The notes: a model not told the origin generated them from the letters alone. 64,000 nt of DNA from Psococerastis gibbosa (GCA_963971405.1 OZ020489.1:12958001-13022000); one strand, 5' to 3'. Counted from the stretch's first letter, positions 22,901 through 29,949 are shown. Made by a program: numbers and translations.

Positions 22901-25900
22901 CTTGTCCAGCGGTCACGACGATGTCCCGGATAGGCGAAGATCGTGCGTTCAAATCCCGCCAAGTCCAGTTTTTTCTAAATCCTCTAATTTCGGTGAAAAT
23001 AGTTTTGATATTGAATGTTTCGTAAACAACTTAAAAAGTAAACAAACAGCCCGGGTCCACTAGTAATGTATATAAGAAGGATTTGATAACTACTGCTCAA
23101 TTCGGTCTACTTAATAATGATTGATAAGGAAAATGACATAAGAACAGAAAATGGGCTCAATGGCCTATCAGTAAGCTAAGTAGAGTCGTTCGATTAAAAG
23201 CCGATAAGGCTTGAAGTAGGTTAGCTGTTAGATTCCGACGCCATGTTTAGAGATCTTTGTTAGAGTGTCCTTACTTAGAACAGGACGTTAGTCTCTTCTT
23301 CACCCTTTATATTACTTTCTCCTAGGAGTCCATTAAGCTAACTGCCAATTTCAAAGCTCAGAATTAGAATGCATTATATTGATCAGTACAATACACAATA
23401 TAATACTTATATATATAATAAACTATCAATCTAACATATTAGGAAAACAAAAACAAAAGTTTAATTAGCCTACGTAATACGTAATACTCCCAGGACATGT
23501 AGAGTGGTGGCACAGATTCCGACTTTCACCCGGAAGGTTGTTGGTTCGAGTCCCACACTTGCTAAATTTTCTGGCCATGCTTCGGCGGGGCGGTCCCGGG
23601 CTTTCCTAGTTGAGTGTAAGAGAGGAATTTATAGCCCTAACTCCGCTAGGTTGGCTTAGTAATAGAACCAAGAAAGTCAATATTTATTCATTTATTTTAC
23701 TCCCCAGAAACTCATCAAGTTAATAAAACGCACCCTCCACCAGGTAAGCATGCTATATCCGCCTGAGCTCCCTAGCTTCCGAATGCTTTCTTTTTATTCG
23801 GTTAAAGAGTGATCTTCCCTTCATTAGAATGCAGTTATCGGTGCCGTGTCTCCGCGTTACGATAGCCCATTATAACCAAGAATGGTTTCTGCTATGTTTA
23901 GTTGAATTATTAGGCCGAAGGCAAGATGTATTCTTGAAGATATTGTAATTGGCTCGCTTCTTCTTCTTCCATCTTAATGCTGCGTGGGGGGGGGGGGGGT
24001 CGCCCCGAACCCTAACCTGAACTCGCCCAGGTCGGACGTTAACGCCTTAAGCTCGGTGAGTTGTTCAATCCTTTCGTCGTAATCGGCTCTCGCCACATTA
24101 AAATAGACAGCTTTATCGCCTTCGAACTATGTCCATGAAAATTGATTCAGTCAATATAGATACTTTTCTCCTTATGTTTTTAGATCTATGTGGTTGACAC
24201 TGGAAACTCCCGGATTAAAGTTCTTAATAGCAATCTGGAGTTTGTGCGGCACATTGAGAACCAGGGTTTGGACGGGCGCAGTTGTACCGGGATATGTGTC
24301 TGCAAAGCTGGGTTGGCGGTCGTCAACTGGCGGACCAAGACCATCACTACCATGGACTTAACTGGAGTAACCCTCTCACAAGTAAGACATCCAATTACTC
24401 AGAGATGGACGTGAGTTAAGAACATACTTCGACATCCTACCACAACGCGACCAGAGGTGGGCGTGTTGGAGCTGTCTTGAACTAGTTCTAGGTTAGGCTA
24501 GGTTGAAAACGAGGGTTAGGACGGGTGCAGTTGCACCTGGATATGTGTCTGCAAAGCTCACCTAGGAGTCGTCATCTGCAGGTTCAATATTGGAGGAACC
24601 CTCTCACAAGTAAGGCATCCAATTACTAAATATATACGTGAGTTGAGAACATACTTCGACATCCTATCACAGCGTGGGTGTGTTGAAGTTTTAGGTTAGG
24701 GACGGGTACCACGGGTAGTACCACCCCGACACGAATTTACTTAGGTTAGGGACGTACTTTACATTGAGAACGATCTGTAAATCTGGGCTGGCGGTCGTCA
24801 ATTGGCGGACCAGAACGGTCAATATCATGGATTTAACTGGAAAAACCCTCTCATAAGCAAGTTTCCCTACTACCAGAGGTGGATATCAGTTTTCGAGTTG
24901 CCTTGAACTAGTAATTAGTCTAGGTTTGGAAGGTACTTCACATTGAGTACGTCCCCTGTAACGTAGGCAGCTTCAGACATGACCTTAGCTTCAACCTCTT
25001 ATGATGCTTGGCTTCCCTAAGGTCGGTACATTCAATTTGGTTTGTATATCAATGTCTGTCATACATATTTGCCAGACCTCGACATTAATTAAATTAAATT
25101 GGATTGTCGGATCGGTTTCAGTTTAGCTACAATGAGTTTCAAGAGCCCATTGACATTTGTGTGGACAAAGAGTATGGGCACTATCTCGTTGCAGACAATG
25201 GCATCTGCGCGGTTCTAGTCTTCGATTCTTCTGGAAGGTTCCTATTTCAGGTATGGTAAATGCGCCAAGTTGGGAACATAGCTTGGTGTTGCAATAGATG
25301 TCAACACCATAGTCGCCATAGAGTGCTATGTAGGAGAGATATGACTCATATAAGCCAATGATATTGCAAGGAAACTATGTCCTATTGAGACGGCGACTAA
25401 TGTTCGACTTACGGAAAATATCTTCTTGACTTTTCATTTCATGACCCCTTGAGCCTAAAACCATACCTCATTCAAAATGTATATCACTTTTTGGAAACAC
25501 TGTAACTTCTGTAGATATTATCTGATTTTGGTTAAACTTAGCACAAAAATTTATCATACTCATGTCTTGGTCGAGTTCGTTAACCAGCCTGATTCGCCAT
25601 TTTGTTTCAAGATGGCGGCCAATCAAAAACTTATACAATTCATATCTCAGTTATAGTCCACGCAAAATGAGAAAAGTATGGACATGGAATGTTTTGATCC
25701 TGTGCAACACTGTAAAAATATTCTTTGCTTAATTTTTGTTATGCCTTGCATCCAATGCCACAAGGTAACACAAAATGGTGCAAATAATATTTTTATAGTG
25801 TTGCACAGGATCAAAACATTCTATGTCCATACTTTTCTCATTTTGCGTGGACTATGACATTGGTCGTTATAAGGGAAGGAGGAACTGCGCTTATATGAAA

Positions 25901-27350
25901 TCTCCCAACACCTGGTCGGTCAGAGCCGAAAGCATTTTTTTCTATTTCTGCTGACACGTGCATTCAGGAATTCAGAGAATGAGTGACCTATTTCTCCTAT
26001 ACGCAGAACTCCGCCGGGGTTTGTAATATTGAGACGTCACAATGTCTCTCATATGGAACATCGCCACTGAATGAGTGCGCAAAACCCCCAGTATTTACGT
26101 TTTTTGTTGTTTTGTTTTTTGTGCGGGGTGAATGCACATAAGCCTTTAATGTCCTATTGTGCTGCCTACAGAGTATGTATAACTACTAAATCTCTCTTTA
26201 AGAGGACATGCTACGTAGAAAATGAGCACCCCGAAATTTGTTGCTTTTATTGACTTTTAATTTTTTTATTTAATTAACAAAGCAAGTCATTAAAGATTTG
26301 GCTCATGGAAGTTGTAGAAGACTATTTCATGCATCATATAATAGGAAATATTAAATTTTTTGTACCTTAGCTCTTCCATAAATACCAGAACGGACTAAAA
26401 TTACGCGTTTTCTGGGATTTTTGGAAGAACTACAAAACCAAAAAGTTAAAAATACCCGATTATATGGTGCACGAAGTAGTCTTCTACAACTTACATCAGC
26501 CAAATTTTTAATAACTTGCTGAGTTAATTAAATAAAAAATGAAAAGTATTTAATTTTGGTGTGCCAATTTTCGACGTGACACATCCTCTTAACGGAGAGC
26601 CGGAATCTTGCTGGAATTCTACCCTTTTTGGGCCGCACCTTTTTGAGTCTTAGTTTTGCTGCTTCGTTATGGTCCGGGTATGCCTTACCAAAGGCTCTCA
26701 CGATTTCAAGCTTTCACCATACTAGCAAGTGTTTGCATTCGACTAATTTTTATTCATTCATTCAATAAACATAAAACATAACATAAAAGAACCTAATGTT
26801 TTTCGCAGATCGGTAAACAGGGAGAGAGTAGAGGGTGTTTCAGCTTAATATCATCCATATGCATTGCGCCGGATTGTGTACTCGTCGCTGACTCGAGGGT
26901 ACAAGTCTTCTCGTCCAAGGGAGATCTTTTAGAGGTGATCGGCGGCTCTAATGATAGACTGAGTGAGTACTTATTGCTTGTATCGTATAGTAATTTTAGT
27001 CTGAAATTCAGAGGCGTAAAGGAGGGCCTGACACAGCATTTTAAGGCACGCTACGCCACTGCTAGAAGTAGGCTTAATAATATTTTGAATGCGTGCCTAC
27101 CTGCTTTTCAGATCGTGGGCGATATCGAGGGCTAAGCATCGACAAAGATGACCGAATCCTGGTATCACGGACAGAAAAGAATCGCGTCATAGTCCAAGTT
27201 CTTAGTCTGCCGGGCGGACGGGTCGTTTCGACTATCGATTCGCACGATGTTAAACTGAAGCGGATTGGTGGATTGGCAGTTACGAGCGACCGGCACGTCG
27301 TAATCGTCGATTTGGGCCACGACTGCATTCACAAGTATCGCTACTATTGA
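4866..27350 (+). CDS. TRIM-NHL E3 ubiquitin ligase (RING, B-box, coiled coil, filamin, NHL)
   Basis: Twelve coding exons: 4866-4956, 9677-9936, 11218-11397, 12985-13200, 18060-18244, 18844-18980, 19849-19972, 21127-21292, 24184-24381, 25122-25250, 26809-26962, 27112-27350. They sum to 2079 nt, 692 residues plus TGA, and all introns are GT-AG with matching phases. The C3HC4 RING uses C26, C29, C45, H47, C50, C53, C70 and C73. The B-box uses C111, H114, C122, C125, C130, C133, H138 and H151. A coiled coil spans about 178-310, a filamin-type Ig repeat about 325-420, and an NHL propeller about 424-692. Known TRIM-NHL proteins transfer ubiquitin through the RING and bind RNA or protein through NHL. 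The filamin repeat fits the TRIM2/3/71 and NHL-1 branch better than human TRIM32; the exact orthologue is unsettled. Most intron length is transposon sequence. Confidence 0.95.
5049..5855. mobile_element. Larger foldback element with GGCCCAGTACACACGGA ends, host to other insertions
   Basis: The left end GGCCCAGTACACACGGATGT is matched by an inverted right end (ACGTCCGTTTGTACCGAGCC). TTA flanks both sides (5046-5048, 5856-5858). Inside lie a fragment related to 26105-26195 (about 5217-5440) and the solo MITE at 5446-5694. It sits in TRIM intron 1. A related foldback is at 14257-14490. Confidence 0.7.
5446..5694 (+). mobile_element. Solo inner MITE, family N
   Basis: A 249-base foldback with arms GGCGGGGTTTCCACCGACCT and TCTCATTGCAGAATGCAAAT, flanked by TAA on the left and GAA (mutated TAA) on the right. 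It is the inner unit of the composite elements at 8535, 14871, 17434, 41314, 44625, 56025 and 59995, here without the outer arms. The middle holds a third inverted pair, TTTTACTCTATG and its complement. Confidence 0.88.
6140..6310 (+). repeat. Decayed fragment of foldback family P
   Basis: Carries CACTGAAGAT, an arm resembling that at 28563, and AAAACGTTTGG. The GAAAC core is mutated to AAAAC, so the ribozyme-like motif is broken. 5859-6139 and 6311-6610 show nothing I recognise. Confidence 0.6.
6612..6790. repeat. Family F foldback, partial copy
   Basis: Starts GCAAAGGGTTAGTTGGACTT as in 9148-9405 and contains the GGGAGTGGGTGCTACT core. The right arm is missing. 6840-6890 has a GGATTCGAAC stretch like an inverted tRNA B box, possibly an old SINE. 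Confidence 0.6.
7101..7465 (-). mobile_element. LINE 3'-end fragments, minus strand
   Basis: Read on the minus strand, 7465-7305 encodes GRPRKRWSDQLSEDL and then WREIAENRALWRGMVRQA, the C-terminal tail of RTE-like reverse transcriptases. 7165-7300 is a second LINE 3' end (shared with 11755-11840) with TATTATTATT repeats. 7101-7148 ends in (GAA)n on the minus strand, an RTE-like tail. All are relics. Confidence 0.75.
7684..7701 (+). other. Candidate 18-nt microexon in TRIM intron 1
   Basis: TTTTTCTCGTTTGCATTTTCAG precisely precedes, and GTAAGAATT follows, an 18-nt segment (TGGTCCTGGCACAGAAAG). Its length keeps the frame between exons 1 and 2. It would replace CLC by CLLVLAQKG between the second and third RING zinc ligands, lengthening that loop from 15 to 21 residues, still within RING limits. 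It may be a decoy; confidence is low without RNA data. Confidence 0.35.
7985..8230 (+). repeat. SINE-like repeat (with 31015-31290) and poly-C tract
   Basis: Shares diverged blocks with 31015-31290 (for example GGGAAAACGCGG against GGGGAAACGCGG, and TAGACCCTCA against TAAACCCTCA). The other copy keeps an A-box-like CAGTTGGTAGAGAATTAG. A C16 tract sits at 8213-8228. 8320-8530 matches parts of 50140-50240 and 56515-56560 and is also repetitive. Confidence 0.55.
8535..8925 (-). mobile_element. Composite nested MITE, family N
   Basis: The outer foldback (arms GGCGCTGTTTCCACCGACCT, then GACGTGGTAACAGACATTCA) is flanked by TTA on both sides (8532-8534, 8926-8928). At its exact centre, GACTTAAGTC, sits the inner MITE 8606-8853, the same unit found alone at 5446. 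The inner part is in the opposite orientation to the 5446 copy. The 141-residue frame reading through it is not a gene. Confidence 0.88.
9148..9405. mobile_element. Family F foldback, complete copy
   Basis: Long inverted arms begin TAACAAAGGGTTAGTTG and end CTAACCCTTTGTTA, with GGCATGGGCCTC and GACGTTTCGGGAGT mirrored inside. Related copies are at 6612 and 59371-59476. Noncoding. Confidence 0.8.
9525..9620 (+). repeat. tRNA-like SINE head, weak
   Basis: CAGTGGTCAGCGCCCC followed by GTGTGACTTCGAATCCAG resembles a tRNA body with a B-box-like TTCGAATCC, just upstream of TRIM exon 2. The fold is too imperfect for a functional tRNA. Confidence 0.4.
9677..9936 (+). CDS. TRIM-NHL coding exon 2 (RING remainder, B-box start)
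   Basis: 260 nt following TATTGTTTCAG and ending before GTAATTAG. It encodes PCSHTVCLHCL and RCPICREL, ligands 3-8 of the RING, then a helical linker and the CSVH pair that opens the B-box. It is distinctly GC-richer than the surrounding intron. Confidence 0.95.
10541..10863. mobile_element. hAT-like MITE with perfect 8-bp target duplication
   Basis: Terminal inverted repeats CAGTGGCGTAGCCA and TGGCTACGCCACTG are flanked by AGTGCCTT on both sides (10533-10540, 10864-10871). An 8-bp duplication and CAG-TG ends are typical of hAT elements. The interior has G11 and C7 tracts and no transposase. Half-ends of similar type lie near 18450, 49885 and 54340. Confidence 0.88.
11218..11397 (+). CDS. 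TRIM-NHL coding exon 3 (B-box)
   Basis: 60 whole codons, phase 0 at both ends. It completes the B-box (FCETCDAVFCNLC, then HH and GEH) and runs into the helix leading to the coiled coil. Confidence 0.95.
11438..11754 (+). pseudogene. RpLP1: Processed pseudogene of ribosomal protein LP1
   Basis: RpLP1 is the acidic stalk protein of the large ribosomal subunit. This intronless copy lies in TRIM intron 3. One frame reads DDDVAVTGDKISTILEAAG and VEPCWPGLF, a second reads LEGVSVKELVTNVGSGVGAG, then an Ala/Pro-rich hinge and AEKKENKKKE, and a third reads ESDDDMSFGL, the conserved acidic tail. At least three frame changes and a premature stop break it, and the start region is missing. High GC content sets it apart from the intron. 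It abuts a minus-strand LINE 3' end. Confidence 0.9.
11755..12212 (-). mobile_element. LINE 3' end, Jockey/CR1-like, minus strand
   Basis: The minus-strand frame 12212-11979 ends in SFFVNVCRQWNSLDKEI and FKSQLLKKLLG, matching the C-terminal pattern of Jockey/CR1-type reverse transcriptases (lWNsLp...i...Fk..Lk). An AT-rich 3' UTR and a TATTATTATT tail follow at 11755-11775. It is 5' truncated; the UTR is repeated at 7165-7300. Confidence 0.75.
12985..13200 (+). CDS. TRIM-NHL coding exon 4 (coiled coil)
   Basis: 72 whole codons, phase 0 at both ends, preceded by TTTACATTTCAG and followed by GTAAATGA. It is rich in heptad-like Leu, Ala and Glu (for example LEARRQQLLTAVATVAQEKR), as expected of a TRIM dimerisation helix. 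Confidence 0.95.
13201..13620 (+). pseudogene. Two decayed tandem copies of TRIM exon 4
   Basis: About 13262-13345 repeats the 3' half of exon 4 with its donor (GGGGGAGAAGAATAAGGTAA is identical). About 13498-13570 repeats CTGCTGTAGCGACAGTGG and GAGAAGCGGAAGGT. Both have indels and in-frame stops and lack a good acceptor, so they are relics of partial exon duplication rather than alternative exons. Confidence 0.85.
13621..14009 (+). mobile_element. RTE-like LINE, C-terminal fragment
   Basis: The frame 13625-13966 reads VAEMRMLRWAAGVTLADR and later RKRLLWHGDVQKRG, the post-reverse-transcriptase tail of RTE-type LINEs. A short 3' UTR ends GGGTATAAGGCGGATAAGTA. The same region is found at 51360-51640. 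Confidence 0.8.
14257..14490. mobile_element. Foldback element related to 5049-5855
   Basis: Arms with ACGCGCGAGTT on the left and AACTCGCGCGT on the right flank a centre containing AAAACCACAGAGTA and TTCAGAAGATTT, also found near 5130-5165. 14491-14870 holds an (AT)n run and nothing else recognised. Confidence 0.6.
14871..15254 (+). mobile_element. Composite nested MITE, family N
   Basis: Outer arms GGTGCCCATTCCATTGACCG and complement, with TTA on the left and TAA on the right. The inner MITE is inserted at the palindromic centre after CATTCAAGACTTA. Same architecture as 41314-41697. Confidence 0.85.
15540..15870 (-). mobile_element. LINE/SINE 3' end and RTE-like fragment, minus strand
   Basis: 15575-15650 carries (GAAAT)n and the AGCGCCGAAGGGCTACTCT block, whose mirror copy is at 56625-56700. 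15755-15860 encodes on the minus strand the same RTE-like C-terminus as 7305-7465. 15871-16515 shows nothing else recognisable. Confidence 0.65.
16527..17107 (+). mobile_element. 5'-truncated LINE, R1/Jockey-like C-terminus, with 11-bp target duplication
   Basis: ACAACGTCAAT flanks it (16516-16526, 17108-17118) and it ends in a poly-A-rich tail. The frame to 16979 encodes the region after RNase H, with RLISGHTRAKSHLWR and the zinc-binding CDLCDQLETVEHILWDCP. The target is itself a relic of the outer arm of a family N MITE. The insertion looks fairly young because the frame is open. Confidence 0.88.
17434..17817 (+). mobile_element. Composite nested MITE, family N
   Basis: TTA flanks both sides (17431-17433, 17818-17820). 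The inner unit begins GGCGGGGTTTCCACCGACCT after GACTTA and ends CCCCGCC before TAAGTC. Confidence 0.88.
18060..18244 (+). CDS. TRIM-NHL coding exon 5 (end of coiled coil)
   Basis: 185 nt, phase 0 to phase 2, after TTGTGAATTGTAG. It encodes ITQRVASLADKLDSA and CDFAHNDALTVLPQQL, a conserved-looking segment between coiled coil and filamin repeat. The donor is CG|GTCAGT. Confidence 0.92.
18440..18800. repeat. Repeat fragments in TRIM intron 5
   Basis: A T9/G10 tract with GGGCCGTAGCTAGAT resembles the hAT-like half-ends. 18720-18790 (CCAGGTGGCCCCAGGATTCA, then CGAATGTCCCA) recurs near 42790 and 43015. The long frame from 18368 through here is repeat sequence; only its end overlaps a real exon. 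Confidence 0.55.
18844..18980 (+). CDS. TRIM-NHL coding exon 6 (filamin repeat, first part)
   Basis: 137 nt, phase 2 to phase 1, between TTTATTGTTGCAG and G|GTAACAG. It encodes LGRVRTSTTFPSLCT and LLHTVDYHGDPRNSG, the opening strands of a filamin/ABP280 Ig repeat. It is short and easily missed, but the phase makes it necessary for exon 7. Confidence 0.9.
19330..19562 (+). mobile_element. tRNA-Glu-derived SINE, copy S2
   Basis: Nearly identical to 2661-2882, with GGTTCGAGTCC and a TTATTTATTTATTTATTTAT tail. It lies in TRIM intron 6 in sense orientation. Confidence 0.88.
19849..19972 (+). CDS. TRIM-NHL coding exon 7 (filamin repeat, middle)
   Basis: 124 nt, phase 1 to phase 2, after GCTCTGTTCAG. 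It encodes GDPVTATLVREES and DLENGSYRIRFRPRDPGR, the diagnostic nGsY...y.p..pG core of a filamin Ig repeat. Exons 6 and 7 together are 261 nt, so skipping both would keep frame. Confidence 0.92.
20640..20825 (-). mobile_element. RTE-like LINE C-terminal relic, minus strand
   Basis: The minus strand encodes AGRPRKRWKDELGTGLRDL and then WPP, like the tail at 7305-7465. The rest of this intron (19973-20639, 20826-21126) shows nothing recognised. Confidence 0.65.
21127..21292 (+). CDS. TRIM-NHL coding exon 8 (filamin end, first NHL strand)
   Basis: 166 nt, phase 2 to phase 0. HLLKIRIFDREVRDCPIPF closes the filamin repeat (PGxHxLxIxxxxxxIxxxPFxV). FGTRGSGKDEFLQPVAVAVD starts the first NHL repeat. 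Confidence 0.95.
21565..22764. mobile_element. Large family N foldback carrying two further nested elements
   Basis: Ends GGCGCTTATTCCACC and GGAGGAATAAGCGCG are flanked by TAT. Inside, 21732-22453 is a second foldback (GGCGTATTTTGTTA ... TAACAAAATACGCC with TTA after it). Inside that, about 22066-22213 is a family P foldback (AACTGCAAAGGCTTTCGCGG). Three insertion layers lie in TRIM intron 8. Confidence 0.75.
22858..22993 (+). repeat. tRNA T-arm repeat, degenerate
   Basis: Contains GTGCGTTCAAATCCCGCCAA and CCAGTTTTTTCTAAATCCTC, matching the right half of the foldback at 55160-55311. The left half is decayed. Confidence 0.55.
23493..23699 (+). mobile_element. tRNA-Glu-derived SINE, copy S3
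   Basis: Same head and body with a deletion before GGGGCGGTCCCGGGC, so more decayed than S1. A G13 tract near 23988-24000 lies in a GTGGGG...CGCCCCGAACCC block also seen at 910-935. Confidence 0.8.
24184..24381 (+). CDS. TRIM-NHL coding exon 9 (NHL repeats)
   Basis: 66 whole codons. IYVVDTGNSRIKVLNSNLEF is a textbook NHL blade; the next blade has GLAVVNWRTKTITTMDL. Preceded by TATGTTTTTAG and followed by GTAAGACA. Confidence 0.95.
24480..24960 (+). pseudogene. Decayed tandem copies of TRIM exon 9
   Basis: 24500-24635 repeats the 3' half of exon 9 and its donor flank (CCCTCTCACAAGTAAG, then GGCATCCAATTACT). 24750-24860 repeats GGCGGTCGTCAATTGGCGGA and ATGGATTTAACTGGA. A third trace is at 24910-24950. 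Stops and indels rule out coding use. Confidence 0.85.
25122..25250 (+). CDS. TRIM-NHL coding exon 10 (NHL repeat)
   Basis: 43 whole codons: FQEPIDICVDKEYGHYLVAD and VLVFDSSGRFLFQ form one NHL blade. Confidence 0.95.
25643..25857. mobile_element. Foldback MITE in TRIM intron 10
   Basis: Arms of about 75 bases start TATAGTCCACGCAAAATGAG and mirror to CTCATTTTGCGTGGACTAT, including TTTTGATCCTGTGCAACACT. The target site may be TA; the superfamily is unclear. The flank 25440-25640 resembles the tandem units at 58850-59370. Confidence 0.75.
26202..26588. mobile_element. TTAA-flanked MITE (family T)
   Basis: A 387-base palindrome with arms GAGGACATG... and ...CATCCTC, and mirrored TTTTTATTTAATTAA blocks. 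TTAA flanks both sides (26198-26201, 26589-26592). TTAA duplication is typical of piggyBac elements, but the ends are not classic piggyBac, so the class is tentative. Sister copies: 29203-29489, 31837-32506, 38115-38500, 39699-40076. Confidence 0.82.
26809..26962 (+). CDS. TRIM-NHL coding exon 11 (NHL repeat)
   Basis: 154 nt, phase 0 to phase 1, after TTTTTCGCAG. SLISSICIAPDCVLVADSRV and QVFSSKGDLLEVIGG form an NHL blade. The donor is A|GTGAGT. Confidence 0.93.
27112..27350 (+). CDS. TRIM-NHL coding exon 12 (last NHL blades, stop)
   Basis: Phase 1 start, 79 codons plus TGA at 27348-27350. It ends VVIVDLGHDCIHKYRYY, the closing blade. The intron before it is only 149 bases. Confidence 0.95.
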
Positions 27351-28310
27351 ACTTGTTTACGTTCAGTTGTCAGGTATTACCGTGGAACCAGGCTATTTGG
27401 ATTCTGACGTCAATTGCTTAGAATCGGTAAGAAGTCTGGGCTTGATTGAAGTACGGTTCTACGTTCTTAGGCGCGGGGCTCTTTGAAGTAAATGCCGAAG
27501 TATATGCTTGTTTACGGTATGTTGCTACGTGTTGGATGGTTTAGTAGTAGTAAATGTATTGGCGATAGACATAGGCCTTGAGGGCCCATAGAGCTGCCAA
27601 GTACAGTAGCTGAAGAATTTTTCTTAAGCTTTGCTTCACTATGGTTGGAGCATTCCAAGGCGAGCCAACAACTCTTCTCACAAATTTTCAGCTCCCATCA
27701 GACCAGCAAGCGTGTCAAGTCTGATATGCAATATCTATCATGTTCACCGTCATTGAAACCAGTGGTCATAGCAGCACAGCATTAAAAAATTTCTCGGACT
27801 GCATGTTGCTGCAAGTCATGCCATTGGCAGGGTTCCACTTTTCGTCACGCGACTAATTAATAGTAGAAACCAACTTTCGCAGTGTCTTCTTATTGATTCT
27901 AAGCAAGCGACGTCTGATTTGATTTAAACTGGGGACACTATAGTGGTCTGTTTAAAGGAGAAAAATATTTTGTGAAATAACTTCCCGGTAAGCAATGTAT
28001 TGTATTTAAATTGGCATTTTTCAACCAATCAGCGTCAGCTTCATGAAACCAGATTGAGCCAAGTGTAAATTTTGTTGTGTTCTTAGTTAATAATTAGTTA
28101 AATTGATGCTTAATTGGCGGTTTTAGTGGTTTATTAAAGAAATTAGGTAATTAGATTTATTTGTTTCTTTGAGTTATAACAATTTGTCACAAAAATAATT
28201 TTTGAGAAAGTGGTACCACTGGAATCGTCGCATTGACTGCTACAAAAAACATATTAAAAAGTCTAATGTGATTCCTATATTATTTATTAAAGAATATTAA
28301 TTAAATAATT
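27351..28310. other. TRIM 3' flank, poly-A site not located
   Basis: Contains the 3' UTR presumably, but I find no convincing AATAAA. ATTAAA variants occur near 27781 and 28132. No other feature recognised. Confidence 0.4.
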
Positions 28311-28322
28311 GCATCCCATAAT

Positions 28323-28649
28323 GTAACTGCAAAGGCTTTCACGGCCGGAGTCAAATGAAGAACCAGTAGAATCCGGGCTGATGGGCCGTGGTCGAATTGA
28401 AAGTGAACTTCCAAACGTTTCGTCAACATCTGCGGTTGACATCTTCAGTGGCGCTGCGTAGACTTCGAAGGTTGTACCTCGGTGGCTCCGTAGCTAGCTA
28501 CGTCACTTGCTACGGAGCCACCGAGGTACAACCTTCGAAGTCTACGCAGCACCACTGAAGATGTCGACCGCAGAAGTTGACGAAACGTTTGGAAGTTCAC
28601 TTTCAATTCGACCACGGCCCATCAGCCCGGATTCTACTGGTTCTTCATC
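28323..28649 (+). mobile_element. Palindromic element (family P) with 12-bp target duplication, Penelope-like candidate
   Basis: GCATCCCATAAT flanks it (28311-28322, 28650-28661). Two inverted copies meet near 28500 (CTCCGTAGC / GCTACGGAG). Each carries a hammerhead-like core and a GTGAACTTCCAAACG block. Long target duplications and inverted partial copies fit Penelope-like retroelements; no protein is encoded. Confidence 0.75.
28552..28592 (+). ncRNA. Minimal hammerhead-ribozyme-like motif
   Basis: CCA at 28552-28554 and TGG at 28590-28592 form a stem I. CTGAAGA (28555-28561) is the first core strand. GTCGAC (28563-28568) pairs with GTTGAC (28576-28581) as stem II. GAAAC (28582-28586) is the second core strand, then GTT as cleavage triplet. 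Stem III is only A-U and C-G with no loop, as in dimer-active ribozymes known from Penelope-like elements. Activity is untested. Confidence 0.6.
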
Positions 28650-29202
28650 GCATCCCATAATATTGAAACATTTACAGTTTCAAGTGACAAATCGCCTTTT
28701 GCATATATGCTCCTCAAATATTGTCGCATTTTCCTCGCAGAATCTACTTTGGTACAATTTATAGAAACAAAGCAATTAACTTGTATTTCTATGCGAAAAT
28801 AAATGAAAAGTGATAAGATGCGCTTCTCTAATAGGTTAAGCATAGGTGCCATTTTTGGGATTTAAAATAAGAAAATTGTCCGTTTATATGGCTATTTTTC
28901 AATAGACGGTCAAAAGATGAAAACTATTCGTATCATTTAAACTAATTATTAACTAACGAAAGCGCAAACTTTAGTGATTAATTTGCCATAGGAAGTGTAA
29001 AGTGGTGCCATATTATGGCAATGAAAAGCTGTATTATAAAAGGGTGTCGCGTAAGCTAATGGCATAATCGACGCCTCAATTTTTTTAGTTAGGCGAAGTA
29101 AAAAACTTCAGCATCGCTAAGAACTGAGCAACCTACTCCACCTAGCTCATGTAGCTAATTGGCCCGTTTATTCTGTCAAAAGAAACGGCGTTGCGCTCTT
29201 AA

Positions 29203-29489
29203 GAGAATAGAGAACGTAGAAAATTAGCAACCAAAATCTCATTTAGTCTATACAAGTTGTTGAACACTATTTCGTTCGTCATATTTTAAGGTATTTTTAA
29301 TTTTAGATGGTACATCAATACTGCCATAAAAGTTACTGAGAACTAAAAATTCCCTATAATATGATGAATGATTTATTCTTCTACTACTTGAAAAGACAAA
29401 ACATTTTAATACCTAACTTGCTTTGTAAATTATGTAAAAAAATATTAAATCTGATTTTGGCTTGCCAATATTCTACGCCCCATATCCTC
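29203..29489. mobile_element. TTAA-type MITE, decayed copy
   Basis: TTAA at 29199-29202 on the left; the right flank is TGAA. It keeps ACGTAGAAAATTAGCA and the mirror GCCAATATTCTACG. Confidence 0.7.
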
Positions 29490-29772
29490 TGAAACAGTGT
29501 TGGTTTAGTTGCAATATTTTAGTTTTAATATGATGGTTTCAGAGGCAATGACATTTCCTTTGTATTTTAAATTTTAAATTTCTATGATTATTATCTAGAA
29601 CTGTATCTAGACTCCTTTTTGATGAGCTAGGGGCCGATCTTGTTGGGTACCGGTACCTCCAAGTTAAAATAAATCTTATCATCTTATTTTTGGGGTGCGT
29701 TTTTGCGTATGCATTAATCCTTGTACCTGTGCCACCTGCTGAGTATGACTACTACTATGTTCATTTTTCATA

Positions 29773-29949
29773 GGCGTGTATTCCACTGGTCAATATTCCG
29801 TCATTTGTGATAAAAAAAAGTTGAGATTGTTGTTTTACTATTATGTAGATACTTAACTTATCTATTATAATAGTCTCCTTAAAACAAAAATCTCAACTTT
29901 TTTTTAATCACAAATGACGGAATATTGACCAGTGGGATAGACAGACGCC
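29773..29949. mobile_element. Foldback MITE with GGCG...ATTCCAC ends
   Basis: Arms carry ATTCCACTGGTCAATATTCC and complement, with mirrored GTCATTTGTGAT and AAGTTGAGATT. Flanked by TA on the left and TTA on the right. The terminal motif is shared with family N but the interior is unrelated. 29953-31014 shows no gene or clear element. Confidence 0.78.
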
